From positions 1 through 34,829 of the forward strand of contig PSRJ01000378.1 of assembly GCA_003175985.1 (NCBI GenBank): DNA of 34,829 bases. The letters are read 5' to 3'. Numbering within the stretch: position 1 is the stretch's first letter; the number at the start of each line of letters is the position of its first letter. The DNA comes from Terriglobia bacterium (lineage in GTDB: Bacteria; Acidobacteriota; Terriglobia; Bryobacterales; Bryobacteraceae). The notes under the pieces were generated by a model. It saw only the letters and a program-made list of their open reading frames with translations, was not told where the DNA came from and made no database searches. Below are positions 8,233-16,651 of the stretch, in pieces. The translations under genes and the position numbers were made by a program.

Positions 8233-8261
8233 TTGCCCGAGTTGGCCGCCTGATTTATACT
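8233..8261 (+). promoter_or_regulatory. Probable sigma-70 promoter of the rpmH operon
   Basis: TTGCCC at 8233-8238 and TATACT at 8256-8261 are separated by exactly 17 bp. The -10 ends 16 bp before the rpmH ATG, so the leader is very short. The rest of the 242-bp gap upstream shows no gene, DnaA-box cluster or structured RNA that I can recognise. Confidence 0.6.
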
Positions 8262-8277
8262 AAGTAAAAGAAACTGA

Positions 8278-8427
8278 ATGCCGAAGCGTACGTATCAACC
8301 GAATAACCGCAAGCGTGCCAAGACTCATGGCTTTCGCACCCGCATGAAAACTCAGGATGGCCGTGCCGTGTTGTCGCGCCGCCGCGCCAGAGGCCGCAAG
8401 AAACTCACGGTCAGCTCCGAGAGGTAG
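8278..8427 (+). CDS. rpmH: 50S ribosomal protein L34
   Basis: A 49-residue, extremely basic protein: [19 protein letters not shown], then [20 protein letters not shown] and a KKLTVS tail. This is the full L34 pattern, and the length matches the bacterial family. L34 sits in the large ribosomal subunit near domain III of 23S rRNA. The gene is first in the conserved rpmH-rnpA-yidD-yidC-jag-mnmE order, preceded by a good promoter. The next frame, rnpA, follows directly. Confidence 0.97.
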   Translation: MPKRTYQPNNRKRAKTHGFRTRMKTQDGRAVLSRRRARGRKKLTVSSER

Positions 8428-8435
8428 TTGTATCC

Positions 8436-8780
8436 ATCGCCGGTTTTCCGAAACGTGCCCGATTACTGCGATCGAAGGACTTCCGAAGGGTTTATGATCA
8501 TGGTTCGCGTTTTTCCAGCCCTTTGTTCGCGGCGTTTTGCGTCCGGGAAATCGAAGCAGACGGCCCGCGCATCGGCTTCACTGTTCCCCGCGCCATGGGC
8601 ACGGCGGTTGTGCGCAACCGCATCAAACGACGGTTTCGGGAGGCCGTACGCTTCTGTCTCGATCGGCTGAACCCGCAGTGGTCCATCGTGATCAACCCAA
8701 GGCGAAAATCCCTGGAGGCGCCGCTGACGGAACTGCAGCGGGAGGTGGAACGTCTTTTTCTCCGTTGCAATGGGTCTTGA
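8436..8780 (+). CDS. rnpA: Ribonuclease P protein component, start uncertain
   Basis: RnpA binds RNase P RNA and helps process tRNA 5' ends. The family core is clear: FPKRARLLRSKDFRRVYDHG, IGFTVPRAMGTAVVRNRIKR with the RNR signature, then RFREAVR. The gene lies directly after rpmH as usual. The oddity is the start. Homology begins at FPKRAR (codons from 8445), yet between the end of rpmH and TTG 8523 there is no in-frame ATG, GTG or TTG. Options are a rare ATC start at 8436 (used here), CTG at 8466 (loses FPKRARL), TTG at 8523 (loses the first conserved helix), or a one-base sequence error downstream of the out-of-frame TTG at 8428. Identity is sure; the start is not. Confidence 0.85.
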   Translation: MAGFPKRARLLRSKDFRRVYDHGSRFSSPLFAAFCVREIEADGPRIGFTVPRAMGTAVVRNRIKRRFREAVRFCLDRLNPQWSIVINPRRKSLEAPLTELQREVERLFLRCNGS

Positions 8781-8785
8781 TCTGG

Positions 8786-8974
8786 ATGCTTCGGATGTAC
8801 AAGTTATTCCTCTCCCCCCTGCTCCCTTCGGCATGCGGTTACGAGCCTACCTGCTCGGTCTACATGCGCGAAGCCGTCGAGCGGTATGGCGCCGGCAAAG
8901 GTACCTGGCTCGGATTGCGCCGCCTGTTGCGTTGTCATCCTTTTCACGCCGGTGGCTACGACCCGGTGCCCTAA
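8786..8974 (+). CDS. yidD: Membrane protein insertion efficiency factor YidD
   Basis: A short protein (62 aa from ATG 8786; TTG 8777, overlapping the rnpA stop, would add three residues). The family pattern is complete: MYKLFLSPLLPSACGYEPTC, YMREAVERYG, LRRLLRCHPF and the final GGYDPVP. YidD is a small amphipathic inner-membrane-associated protein that helps YidC insert proteins. Its place between rnpA and yidC is the standard bacterial order. Neither start has a clear ribosome site, and translational coupling to rnpA is likely. Confidence 0.93.
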   Translation: MLRMYKLFLSPLLPSACGYEPTCSVYMREAVERYGAGKGTWLGLRRLLRCHPFHAGGYDPVP

Positions 8975-8998
8975 ACCGGACTTTAACGGAATTTTAGA

Positions 8999-10729
8999 AT
9001 GCCAGAATCAGGAAACGGCGGTAACCCGAACACGACCAAGCCGCCGAAAGAAATGTCAATGGAGATAAGGCTGTTGTTGGCCTTCCTCCTGATGGGCGCG
9101 GTGATGTTCCTCACGCCCTATTTCTATAAAGCGACGCCACCGCCCGCCAAAAAATCCGCGGCGACATCCCCGGCAGCGATCGAGAATCCGGGGGCTCCAG
9201 CGGCTGCGGCCGCCGTTAAACCGGCCGCAGCTCCCGCCGAAACTCCGGCGTCAACGCCGGCCACCGCCGAGCAAGCGTTGCCCCCTTTCATCATAGACAC
9301 CGATGTATTTCGTGTTGCCTTCAGTAATCAAGGGGCCCGCCTGCGCAGTTGGCAGCTCAAGAAATACAAAGGCAATGACAACAAGCCGCTGGAGTTGATG
9401 AACACTGCGGCCAATGTGGACTTTCCATTCTCCCTCTACTTCCCGGGCCAGAAGCCCGCCACAAATATAAACGGCGCTTACTTCAAGCAAACCGGGGATC
9501 CCGACGGCTTGGGTGTCACTTACGAGTTCTCAGATGGCCACACGTCGGCGCGCAAGGTCTTCCGGTTCGAGAAGAGCAGTTACCTCTGCCAAATCCGGAC
9601 GGAGGTTCTCATCGATGGCCAGCCGGTACAGCACGCGATCGAGTGGCGTGGCGGATTCGGCGATCTTACCGTGCCCAACCCGGCCGGCGCAAATCGCACA
9701 CTGTATTTCAATGTCCCGGATAACAAGCTAGTGGAGCAGAACGCCAAAGTAGCCAAAGACGGACCCGTCTCCACCTCAGGCAACTACTCCTTTGCAGGGA
9801 TCGCCGATCAGTATTTTGCCGCCGTCTTCCTGCCGGAAGGCGCCGGCAGTATGACGGAGATCACCTTCAGCGATACCGTCCGCACGGCCGTGGAAGAGAA
9901 GACCCAACCCTTCCCCGGAACCGGCGTCGCGAATGGATCCTCGAACCGGTTCTCGCTGTTCGTCGGGCCCAAAGACGTAGATCTGTTGAAGCGAGTGAAT
10001 CCGAAGCTCGAAGCGGTCGTGGACTTTGGCTGGTGGTCCTTCCTGGCCAAGCCGCTGTTCCTGATCGTAAATTGGATCAACGATTCCTTCGTGCACAATT
10101 ACGGCTGGTCCATCGTCCTGGTGACGGTTCTTATCAATTTCATTCTGTTTCCGGTGAAGATGTCGAACTTCAAGTCGATGCGCAAGATGCAGGCTCTGAA
10201 GCCGCAGATCGACGCCATCAACGAGAAGTACAAGGCAATCGGCATGCGCGATCCCCGCAAATCGCAGCAGCAACAGGAGACCATGGACCTGTACAAAAAG
10301 TACGGGGTGAATCCGATGGGGAGTTGCCTGCCCAGCCTGATTCAACTCGCGCTGGTGTATCCGTTCTATAAAGTCTTCACGGTGGCGGTGGAAATGCGCG
10401 GCGCAAACTGGCTGTGGGTGACGGATCTCTCACAGGCGGAACACCTGGCGATCAAGATTCTTCCGATCGTGATGATCGTCAGCCAGTTTCTTTACCAGAA
10501 GATGATGCCGGCTGCCAGCAGCGATCCCAACCAGCAGCGCATGATGATGTTGATGCCGCTGGTGTTTGGCTTCATGTTTTATAATCTGCCCAGCGGCCTG
10601 GTGCTATACTACTTGACCAGCAATCTGGTCAATATGGGCCAGCAGTGGTTCTTTAATTCCACTGAAGCGGCCAAGGAAGCCGTTCGCTCGGTACAGCCGC
10701 CGCCCAAAAAGAAGAACGGCAGGAAATAG
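8999..10729 (+). CDS. yidC: Membrane protein insertase YidC/Oxa1
   Basis: A 576-residue inner-membrane insertase. The first membrane helix is at about 22-42 (IRLLLAFLLMGAVMFLTPYF), then an Ala/Pro-rich linker (about 45-95), a periplasmic beta domain to about 330 (including AIEWRGGFGD), and the conserved insertase core from about 345: NYGWSIVLVTVLINFILFPV, the KMQALKPQIDAINEKYK cytoplasmic hairpin, NPMGSCLPSLIQ and the final helices up to a basic PPKKKNGRK tail. This is the long Gram-negative form with a periplasmic domain. It sits 24 bp after yidD, and jag starts 3 bp after its stop. Confidence 0.97.
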   Translation: MPESGNGGNPNTTKPPKEMSMEIRLLLAFLLMGAVMFLTPYFYKATPPPAKKSAATSPAAIENPGAPAAAAAVKPAAAPAETPASTPATAEQALPPFIIDTDVFRVAFSNQGARLRSWQLKKYKGNDNKPLELMNTAANVDFPFSLYFPGQKPATNINGAYFKQTGDPDGLGVTYEFSDGHTSARKVFRFEKSSYLCQIRTEVLIDGQPVQHAIEWRGGFGDLTVPNPAGANRTLYFNVPDNKLVEQNAKVAKDGPVSTSGNYSFAGIADQYFAAVFLPEGAGSMTEITFSDTVRTAVEEKTQPFPGTGVANGSSNRFSLFVGPKDVDLLKRVNPKLEAVVDFGWWSFLAKPLFLIVNWINDSFVHNYGWSIVLVTVLINFILFPVKMSNFKSMRKMQALKPQIDAINEKYKAIGMRDPRKSQQQQETMDLYKKYGVNPMGSCLPSLIQLALVYPFYKVFTVAVEMRGANWLWVTDLSQAEHLAIKILPIVMIVSQFLYQKMMPAASSDPNQQRMMMLMPLVFGFMFYNLPSGLVLYYLTSNLVNMGQQWFFNSTEAAKEAVRSVQPPPKKKNGRK

Positions 10730-10732
10730 CCA

Positions 10733-11308
10733 GTGACCGAACGAAAATATGGAGTGGAGACGACCGGATCCCGAATTGAAGCTTTCTTGCGGCCCGTTCT
10801 CAAAAGCGCCGGCTTTCATGTCCATTTCGAGGTGAACGATGCTCAGCCTGCGGCTGGAGACTTCGAGACACCCGACCTGGTCGTGAAGTTTACGGGCCCG
10901 GACGTGGACCTGCTGCTCTCCAACCGGGCGGAACTTCTGCTCGCGCTCGAGCACGTCACGATGGAGGTGTTGCGCGTTCCCTCCGAGGATCACTCGCGGA
11001 TTTCCTTCGATGCCAACGATTACCGGCTGCTAAGGATCGAGGAGCTACGGCTGGCGGCCACCACGGCGGCAGAGAAGGTCAAGCGCACCGGTGTTCCCTT
11101 TCGCTTTAATCCCATGAACAGCCGGGAGCGGCGGGTGATTCACCTCGCCCTGCGAAGCGAATTGACGGTGCGGAGCGAAAGCATCGGTTCGGGCCCGGCA
11201 CGCCAGGTGGTGGTCTATCCCGCGGGCATGGCCAGCCTGCCGGAACCACCGCGCGCTCCCGATCCGCGTCGCGGCGGCGGCCCGCGCTCCCGAAGTGCCC
11301 GGCGCTGA
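10733..11308 (+). CDS. jag: Jag/KhpB-type KH-R3H RNA-binding protein
   Basis: A 191-residue cytoplasmic protein starting at GTG 10733. A KH-II-like domain (about 40-85, [29 protein letters not shown]) precedes an R3H domain (about 125-165, [31 protein letters not shown]). The tail is rich in Pro, Arg and Gly. This is the protein normally encoded just after yidC (SpoIIIJ-associated Jag, or KhpB), which binds RNA. The N-terminal Jag domain of Firmicutes is largely missing, as is usual outside that phylum. It overlaps the mnmE start by 14 bp. Confidence 0.9.
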   Translation: MTERKYGVETTGSRIEAFLRPVLKSAGFHVHFEVNDAQPAAGDFETPDLVVKFTGPDVDLLLSNRAELLLALEHVTMEVLRVPSEDHSRISFDANDYRLLRIEELRLAATTAAEKVKRTGVPFRFNPMNSRERRVIHLALRSELTVRSESIGSGPARQVVVYPAGMASLPEPPRAPDPRRGGGPRSRSARR

Positions 11309-12653
11309 TTTCGATACGATTGTCGCGATATCCACACCTCCCGGCCGGGGCGGCATCGGAGTGGTCCGCATCTCCGGCGCGCGGGCGAAAGAGATCGCCG
11401 GAGCGATTCTAAATTTCCGTAATCCCATCCAGTGGCGGAACCGGCAAGCGCAATTGGCGCATCTGGTGGATTCCCAGGGCAACGTGATTGACGAGGTGGT
11501 GACCACCTTTTTTGCCAAGCCTCGTTCGTACACGGGCGAAGATGTTGTGGAGGTGGCCTGTCACGGCGCCCCGGTTGTGTTGCGTCACGCGGTAGAGCGC
11601 GCTATCTCCGCTGGAGCCCGCATGGCAGAACCTGGCGAGTTCACGCTGCGCGCCTATGTGAGCGGGCGCATCGATCTGCCACAGGCGGAAGCGATCCGCG
11701 ACTTGATCGAGGCCACCACTCTATATCAGGCCCGGATCGCCGCGCAACAGGCGGGCGGCTCCGTATCGCGGCGCATTGCGCCACTGAAGGAGCAGCTTCT
11801 GGAGCTGATCGCACTTCTGGAAGCCGGCATCGATTTCGCGGAAGACGACGTAGCGGTTGCACAGGCCGCGGAGATTCTTAGGCGGCTCGATCCGATTCGG
11901 GAGGGCATTTGCCGCCTGGCCTCGAGTTTTCAATACGGTCACTTGGTATCTCACGGCTTCAGCCTCGCCGTTGTCGGCCGGCCCAACGTCGGGAAAAGCA
12001 GCCTCTTCAATCGGCTGCTCGAGCAGGATCGCGCAATCGTCACCGATATTCCAGGCACCACCCGCGACCTGGTTTCCGAGACGGCGGCGATCGGCGGAAT
12101 TCCCGTTAAGCTTTACGACACCGCTGGCGTCCGCGAAACGGGAGAATTGATCGAGACACTGGGTATCGAGCGTACCTACCAGGCGATGGCGGATGCCGAT
12201 CTCACCCTCGTGGTCGTCGATCTCTCGCAGCCGGCTGCAGCGGCGGACCGCGACTTAATCACCCGGGCGGCGAACCAGGGCCGCTGGCTGTTGGCGGCGA
12301 ACAAGTGCGACCTTCCCCGAGCCACGGGACTGCCCCCAGAAGCAATTCCGGTTTCTGCGCTTACGGGCGACGGAATTGCCGAGCTGCGCGATGCAATTCT
12401 CGAATCGGTGGCCCCAAAGGGAGCGTGGGAACAGGAGAGCGGATTTATCACCAGCGTGCGGCACGAACACCTTCTGCGCGAGGCTGCCGATTACCTGGCG
12501 AAGGGCGCGACCGCTGCCGGCGCGAACGTTCCGCATGAAATGCTGCTGCTGGACCTTTACTCCGCTCTCGGCCCCATCAATGCCATCACCGGCGCGACGA
12601 CCGCAGACGATATCCTCAATCGAATCTTCTCGACATTCTGTATTGGGAAATGA
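11295..12653 (+). CDS. mnmE: tRNA uridine-5-carboxymethylaminomethyl GTPase MnmE
   Basis: A 452-residue GTPase which, with MnmG, makes the cmnm5 modification on wobble U34 of certain tRNAs. The N-terminal folate-binding domain ([35 protein letters not shown]) is followed by a helical domain with an inserted G domain at about 220-370: GRPNVGKSS (G1, about 228), GTTRD (G2), DTAGVRET (G3) and NKCD (G4). The C-terminus is FCIGK with the conserved C449. All key residues are present. The start is GTG 11295, inside the end of jag. MnmG is not encoded in the window. Confidence 0.97.
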   Translation: MPGADFDTIVAISTPPGRGGIGVVRISGARAKEIAGAILNFRNPIQWRNRQAQLAHLVDSQGNVIDEVVTTFFAKPRSYTGEDVVEVACHGAPVVLRHAVERAISAGARMAEPGEFTLRAYVSGRIDLPQAEAIRDLIEATTLYQARIAAQQAGGSVSRRIAPLKEQLLELIALLEAGIDFAEDDVAVAQAAEILRRLDPIREGICRLASSFQYGHLVSHGFSLAVVGRPNVGKSSLFNRLLEQDRAIVTDIPGTTRDLVSETAAIGGIPVKLYDTAGVRETGELIETLGIERTYQAMADADLTLVVVDLSQPAAAADRDLITRAANQGRWLLAANKCDLPRATGLPPEAIPVSALTGDGIAELRDAILESVAPKGAWEQESGFITSVRHEHLLREAADYLAKGATAAGANVPHEMLLLDLYSALGPINAITGATTADDILNRIFSTFCIGK

Positions 12654-12669
12654 GGGAGGTTGAGAGGCG

Positions 12670-12705
12670 CCAGCCCGAGGTCGCGAGTCCTGGACCCCGG
12701 GCTGG
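12670..12705. terminator. Possible stem-loop between convergent genes
   Basis: CCAGCCCG (12670-12677) and CGGGCTGG (12698-12705) form a perfect 8-bp GC stem with a 20-nt loop, 17 bp after the mnmE stop and before the convergent PEP-CTERM gene. No T-run follows on either strand, so it is a weak intrinsic terminator candidate, perhaps bidirectional. Confidence 0.35.
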
Positions 12706-12760
12706 ACTGTTACAGTGTGCTTAAGTGCGGCCGTGATTGAAACAGCGCCGAGGCGCCTGG

Positions 12761-13477
12761 TTAACTCCGCTTCCTCGTCTGGAACTTTCGTAAAGCGGAC
12801 AGTCCGACTAAGCCCCCGCCAAAAAGAAGCAGTGAAACAGGTTCAGGTACGCCTGTTGCGGGTGCGAACGAAGCTACGGTGGTCACGCCGCCATCGATTA
12901 TGGAAGCGTTGCCTTGCGTGTAATTCGTGGCGTTGGTGCTGATGACGAGGACGAACGATGTCTGTCCCGGATGGATCTTCGCCGAATCCGGCGGATTGAA
13001 ATTGAACCCAACTACATCGCCCGCTCCCGAGTTGCGGTCCGCAGTAACTGGCGCCACGGTTCCGTTAATAAAAATACCACCCGGCAGGCTCGCTCCATCG
13101 ATTCGATAGCCGACGGATGTTAAGAACCCGGTAAATGTGGTGTCGGTTAGCCGGGCGAGTGAGTCGCATGCCGGTTGTCCGGCGTTGCCACAGTTCGGCG
13201 CGGTCAGGTTATCAGTTAGCTGATAGTAGAAGTCAAGTGTACCGCCTGCTTCTCTGTAAACCGCCGAAATGAGTGTACCCGATTCTGTGCCTAAAGTCCC
13301 CACCCATGGGACAGCAAGCGATGCAAGTAACGTTCCTGGTGAGTCCGAGGTCAGCCCTGGTATCACCGTATCACCCGGCAACAGTGAAACAGTTCCGATC
13401 AGTGACGCTTGAGCGGTCGGTACGACTAGGCTCAGCATGGCGAACAACATGAACGTGATCCCTATAGCCCTTCTCAT
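12761..13477 (-). CDS. PEP-CTERM sorting domain protein
   Basis: A 238-residue exported protein. The signal peptide is about 1-24 (ending AQA|S). The middle domain is beta-rich and Gly/Thr/Asn-rich without a recognised fold. Residues about 209-238 form a PEP-CTERM tail: VPEP, then a hydrophobic helix LLLFGGGLVGLSAL, then basic RKFQTRKRS. Such tails are processed by exosortase (EpsH/XrtA type) in bacteria that make exopolysaccharide; no exosortase is in the window. The start ATG has a GGAGGAG site upstream. Function is unknown beyond surface or matrix sorting. Confidence 0.88.
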   Translation of the reverse strand: MRRAIGITFMLFAMLSLVVPTAQASLIGTVSLLPGDTVIPGLTSDSPGTLLASLAVPWVGTLGTESGTLISAVYREAGGTLDFYYQLTDNLTAPNCGNAGQPACDSLARLTDTTFTGFLTSVGYRIDGASLPGGIFINGTVAPVTADRNSGAGDVVGFNFNPPDSAKIHPGQTSFVLVISTNATNYTQGNASIIDGGVTTVASFAPATGVPEPVSLLLFGGGLVGLSALRKFQTRKRS

Positions 13478-13853
13478 CTGTCTCCTCCGATAATGAGCGT
13501 TCCGCTCTTTATCACTAAGATGAGGCTAAACTGAAGACTTGTGGTTGTAAATGAGACGGAAATGGGCGGGAGGGCGGATAGGTACATCACCACAGGCTCT
13601 GGTGTGCATACATCTACAATGCGGAAAACTGATCCGCTTCGCCTGTCTTCTGCGTTGCACCGCTCGCGATTTGGGGGGTCACCAGCGGCCAGCGACTGAA
13701 TGAAAAGTTACTGAGTGGGGCAGCTTTCAAGCTGCGTGCCGATTGGAATCTGCACCGCGCGCCGATTGCAAATCGACGCGCAAGCCTGCCTGCCCCACAT
13801 GAAAAGGGACATCTTCTCGCAGTCTCACTGCCAGAACCCGGTCAACTACTCCC
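13478..13853. other. 376-bp intergenic region
   Basis: No convincing gene is seen. The left part (13478-13700) should hold the promoter of the PEP-CTERM gene on the minus strand, but no consensus boxes stand out. The right part carries the structured inverted repeat at 13715-13798, listed separately. Confidence 0.6.
13715..13798. repeat. Structured inverted repeat with two internal hairpins
   Basis: GTGGGGCAG (13715-13723) and CTGCCCCAC (13790-13798) are perfect 9-bp complements that enclose two further dyads. One is GCAGCTT/AAGCTGC with a 2-nt loop (13720-13735). The other is an 11-pair stem with one mismatch and a GCA loop (13757-13767 with 13771-13781). Compact nested dyads in an intergenic gap resemble REP/MITE-type dispersed elements. 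Whether copies exist elsewhere cannot be seen here. Confidence 0.6.
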
Positions 13854-16103
13854 TCAAAAGAAGATGCCGCTAAGTACGGAATTGACGCCAGACGTCAATG
13901 TGACTCGGAAGGTCACATGCCCGCTGATGTTCCAGACCAGGTACTGCCCGTTACTGAACCCGGAGAGGCTCCGGGTATCCAGCACCGTGCCGGTGGGATT
14001 CAGCACAGCAACGGACTGGGCGCGGCCTTGCCAGTCCCAGTCCAGAAAATAGAGAGCAATTTGATGGGTCTTGCCATCGCTGATGTTTACATCCACGGTG
14101 AAGCTACTGCTGGAATACCATGTGGCCGCAACCCGGTTGCTTGCCGCCGCTTTTTGTAAGGCGCGCACGTCATTGGTAGAACTGGCCCATGTCCAGAAGA
14201 GCTGTCCGGCCGGAGTGACGCTGGCATACGCGGGATAGGCCGCACTGTCCCCGAGTACGTTGTACCCGTCCGTTCCGTATGTTCCCTTCCAGTTACCCAT
14301 TGTGGCGGTATCGGTCTTCACGAACGATGCCATGCCAGTCGCACCACCACCGCCAAAAAAGATACCGCTGAGTACGGCGTTGACCCCAGACCTCAATGTG
14401 ACCCTGAACGTCACGTGCCCGCTGATGTTCCACACCAGATACTGCCCGCTACTGAATCCGGAGATGCTGCGGGTATCCAGCACCGCCCCCGCTACATTCA
14501 ACACATCGATAGTCTCGGCGCGGCCTTGGGAGTCCCAGTCCAAAAGATAGAGAGCAACTTGATGGGCCTTGCCATCGTTGATGTTTACATCCACGATGAA
14601 GCTGCTGGAATACCATGTGGCCGCAACCCGGTCGCTTGCCGCCACTTTTTGTAGCGCGCGCACGTCATTGGTAGAACTGGTCCACGTCCAGAAAAACTGT
14701 CCGGCCGGAGTTACACTGGCATACGCGGGATAGGCCGCACTGTCCCCGAGTACGTTGTACCCGTCCGTTCCGTAGACTCCCTTCCAGTTTCCCTGCGTGC
14801 CGCTGTCGAGAGCGATAAAAGCCGCTGTTCCGGAACTGCCCGGGGGATTGACCGTCAAAGTGGCCGTCTGGTAAACCCCTAAATAGGAGGCTGTCAACGT
14901 AACGCCGGTGGGGTTGACTACACTCCCTGCTATTACGGGGAATGTTGCGGAGGTAAGGCCCTGCGGGATCATGACACCGCCGAGTATGCTGGCCACTGAG
15001 GAGTCTGAACTCGAAAGCGAAATCCACGCACCGCCGGAGCCCGCCGGCCCACTAAGGGTGACCGTCCCCGTCGCTGTCTGGCCGCTGGCGATTACGTTGG
15101 GATTGACAGATATTCCGTTTAGAACGGAGGCCGGTGGAGCCCCTGGCTGCGTTGCGACGGCGATCGGGTAAACGCCAACGTTAGGTATTGTCGCCACCAA
15201 CGCATCGGTGGTGGTGTCGATCACGGACAGGGTGAAGGCGAACTCGTTTGTGACGTATGCTCGGCTCCCATCGGTGCTGATCGCCACCGACGTGGGTAAG
15301 CTGCCTACTCCTACCGTCCCTATCAGACCATTAACCCCCGTATCGATGACGCCAACCGAGTTCCCGTTCCCATTGACAACTAAAACTCGGCCTCCGCTGG
15401 GGGTTATCGCCAGAGAAGTCGGGGAAGTGAAGCCATTAATTGTGCTGACGATAGTCCCGGAAGGAATAGCATGTACTGTTACTGCACCGGAATACTGATT
15501 GGCGATGTATGCGAATTGACCGTTGGGTGTAACTGCTATCCCGTTCGGTCCCGACAAAGTGGCAAAGTTTCCGCTGACCGAACGGGATGCGGTGTCTATG
15601 ACAGTTACATTGCCTCCTAGAAAATTCGTTACAAAGGCGCGGCTGCCGTTCGGCGTAAATGCCACAGATGCAGGTTTCGTCCCGACGGGCAGCGTAGAGA
15701 GTACGGTCTGCGATGCTACATCGATGATCGATACCTGGTTCGAGCCTTGATTCACCACGTAAACTTGAGTACCGCTTGGGTTGATCGCCAATGCCACCGG
15801 GGTGGCACCCACATTAATGGTATTAACGAGGGAGTTGTTGCTAGTACTGATCACAGAGACGCTATTAGCGCCCTGCGATGCGACATAAACGAAAAGCCCG
15901 TCTGGGGTCACAGCCAGTCCGGTGGGTCCAGAAGGTACGCGTATTGAGCCGAGAATGCCGCCATTGGCAGGGTTGACGACGGTCACTACATTGCCCGAAA
16001 CATTCGAGACGTAGGCGTACGGCTGCCCGCTTGCCGTAGTCAGGAACACGCCGGATACAAACAGCAGACATAGGTTCAGAGGAAGGGTCTTTTTCAGGAA
16101 CAC
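13854..16103 (-). CDS. Exported YVTN beta-propeller protein with duplicated C-terminal domain
   Basis: A 749-residue secreted protein starting at GTG 16103, with AAGGAG about 11 bp upstream. The signal peptide is about 1-26. Residues about 27-322 contain about seven 42-residue YVTN-type blades (repeating VT(P/N)xGxxxYVxNxxxxxVxVID), a seven-bladed surface propeller. About 328-420 is an Ig-like domain (ISVNPNVIASGQTATGTVTLSG). The C-terminus is two near-identical 158-residue domains (about 426-582 and 592-749), each with GNWKGxYGTDGYNVLGDSAAYP, LDWD.QGRA and an NISGHVTFRVTL strand. These look like carbohydrate-binding or adhesion-type beta-sandwich modules, but the family is not certain. It may act in cell-surface attachment. 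Confidence 0.87.
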   Translation of the reverse strand: MFLKKTLPLNLCLLFVSGVFLTTASGQPYAYVSNVSGNVVTVVNPANGGILGSIRVPSGPTGLAVTPDGLFVYVASQGANSVSVISTSNNSLVNTINVGATPVALAINPSGTQVYVVNQGSNQVSIIDVASQTVLSTLPVGTKPASVAFTPNGSRAFVTNFLGGNVTVIDTASRSVSGNFATLSGPNGIAVTPNGQFAYIANQYSGAVTVHAIPSGTIVSTINGFTSPTSLAITPSGGRVLVVNGNGNSVGVIDTGVNGLIGTVGVGSLPTSVAISTDGSRAYVTNEFAFTLSVIDTTTDALVATIPNVGVYPIAVATQPGAPPASVLNGISVNPNVIASGQTATGTVTLSGPAGSGGAWISLSSSDSSVASILGGVMIPQGLTSATFPVIAGSVVNPTGVTLTASYLGVYQTATLTVNPPGSSGTAAFIALDSGTQGNWKGVYGTDGYNVLGDSAAYPAYASVTPAGQFFWTWTSSTNDVRALQKVAASDRVAATWYSSSFIVDVNINDGKAHQVALYLLDWDSQGRAETIDVLNVAGAVLDTRSISGFSSGQYLVWNISGHVTFRVTLRSGVNAVLSGIFFGGGGATGMASFVKTDTATMGNWKGTYGTDGYNVLGDSAAYPAYASVTPAGQLFWTWASSTNDVRALQKAAASNRVAATWYSSSSFTVDVNISDGKTHQIALYFLDWDWQGRAQSVAVLNPTGTVLDTRSLSGFSNGQYLVWNISGHVTFRVTLTSGVNSVLSGIFF
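13857..14828 (-). repeat. Tandem duplication of a 158-codon domain
   Basis: Two copies (14358-14828 and 13857-14330) encode the last two domains of the YVTN protein. The offset is 498 bp near one end and 495 bp near the other, so one codon differs in length (SSSF against SSSSF). Long blocks are identical in DNA, including most of the GTDGYNVLGDSAAYPAYA segment. This points to a recent duplication or gene conversion between copies. Confidence 0.9.
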
Positions 16104-16651
16104 GTGGCAGGGATCTCCTTGTTGAAAAATAGGTTTTCACCTGGATCTAACGCGAACTATTGAAGTTCACGAAATGACATCGCAGACTTCTTGCGTTTTC
16201 ATCAACAACGGCCAGTCCTCGTGAAATCGTGATTGAGCCTAGTCGCTTGAGCGTGAGATTGAGCGTTTGGTCAGGAATCGCACTAACGTTGAATAGTCTG
16301 AGCGATTCGGGAGCTGTATAAAAAGTTGAAGTTGGTTAGCACAGTTGCCGGTATCTCTCGAGATCGTCCGCGGAGAGCACCAATGAATTGTTGTAATCAA
16401 ATTAACCCTTTCGGATTAAGTTACGACCCGCACATCGGGCCGGACGATAAGTGTAGCACAGGTTACATTCTCGCGATTGTAAAAGATTTGACCTATTAGT
16501 TGACTAACTTGGGAGCAGCCGCGCTCGGGAAGCGCTCTCGCTTTTTCAGCAGGTTACCGATCGGCCGACGGCCTACACACACTCCGCCGGGGATAAAGGT
16601 CCGGCGTGCGCGCAAGGGGAATTAAGTGGGGAAGTTGACGGAATTACAGAA
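16104..16651. other. 548-bp intergenic region, no gene seen
   Basis: The region lies between two minus-strand genes. It is visibly richer in A/T than its neighbours, especially about 16380-16510, and no open frame shows family features. It must contain the promoter of the YVTN gene. On the minus strand, TGCTACACT around 16454 resembles an extended -10 element, but no matching -35 is present. No tRNA, stable hairpin or repeat was recognised. Confidence 0.5.

Noticed and set aside
8523..8780. TTG 8523 as the rnpA start
   Set aside because: It would remove the conserved FPKRARLLRSKDFRRVYDHG segment, which is in frame immediately upstream.
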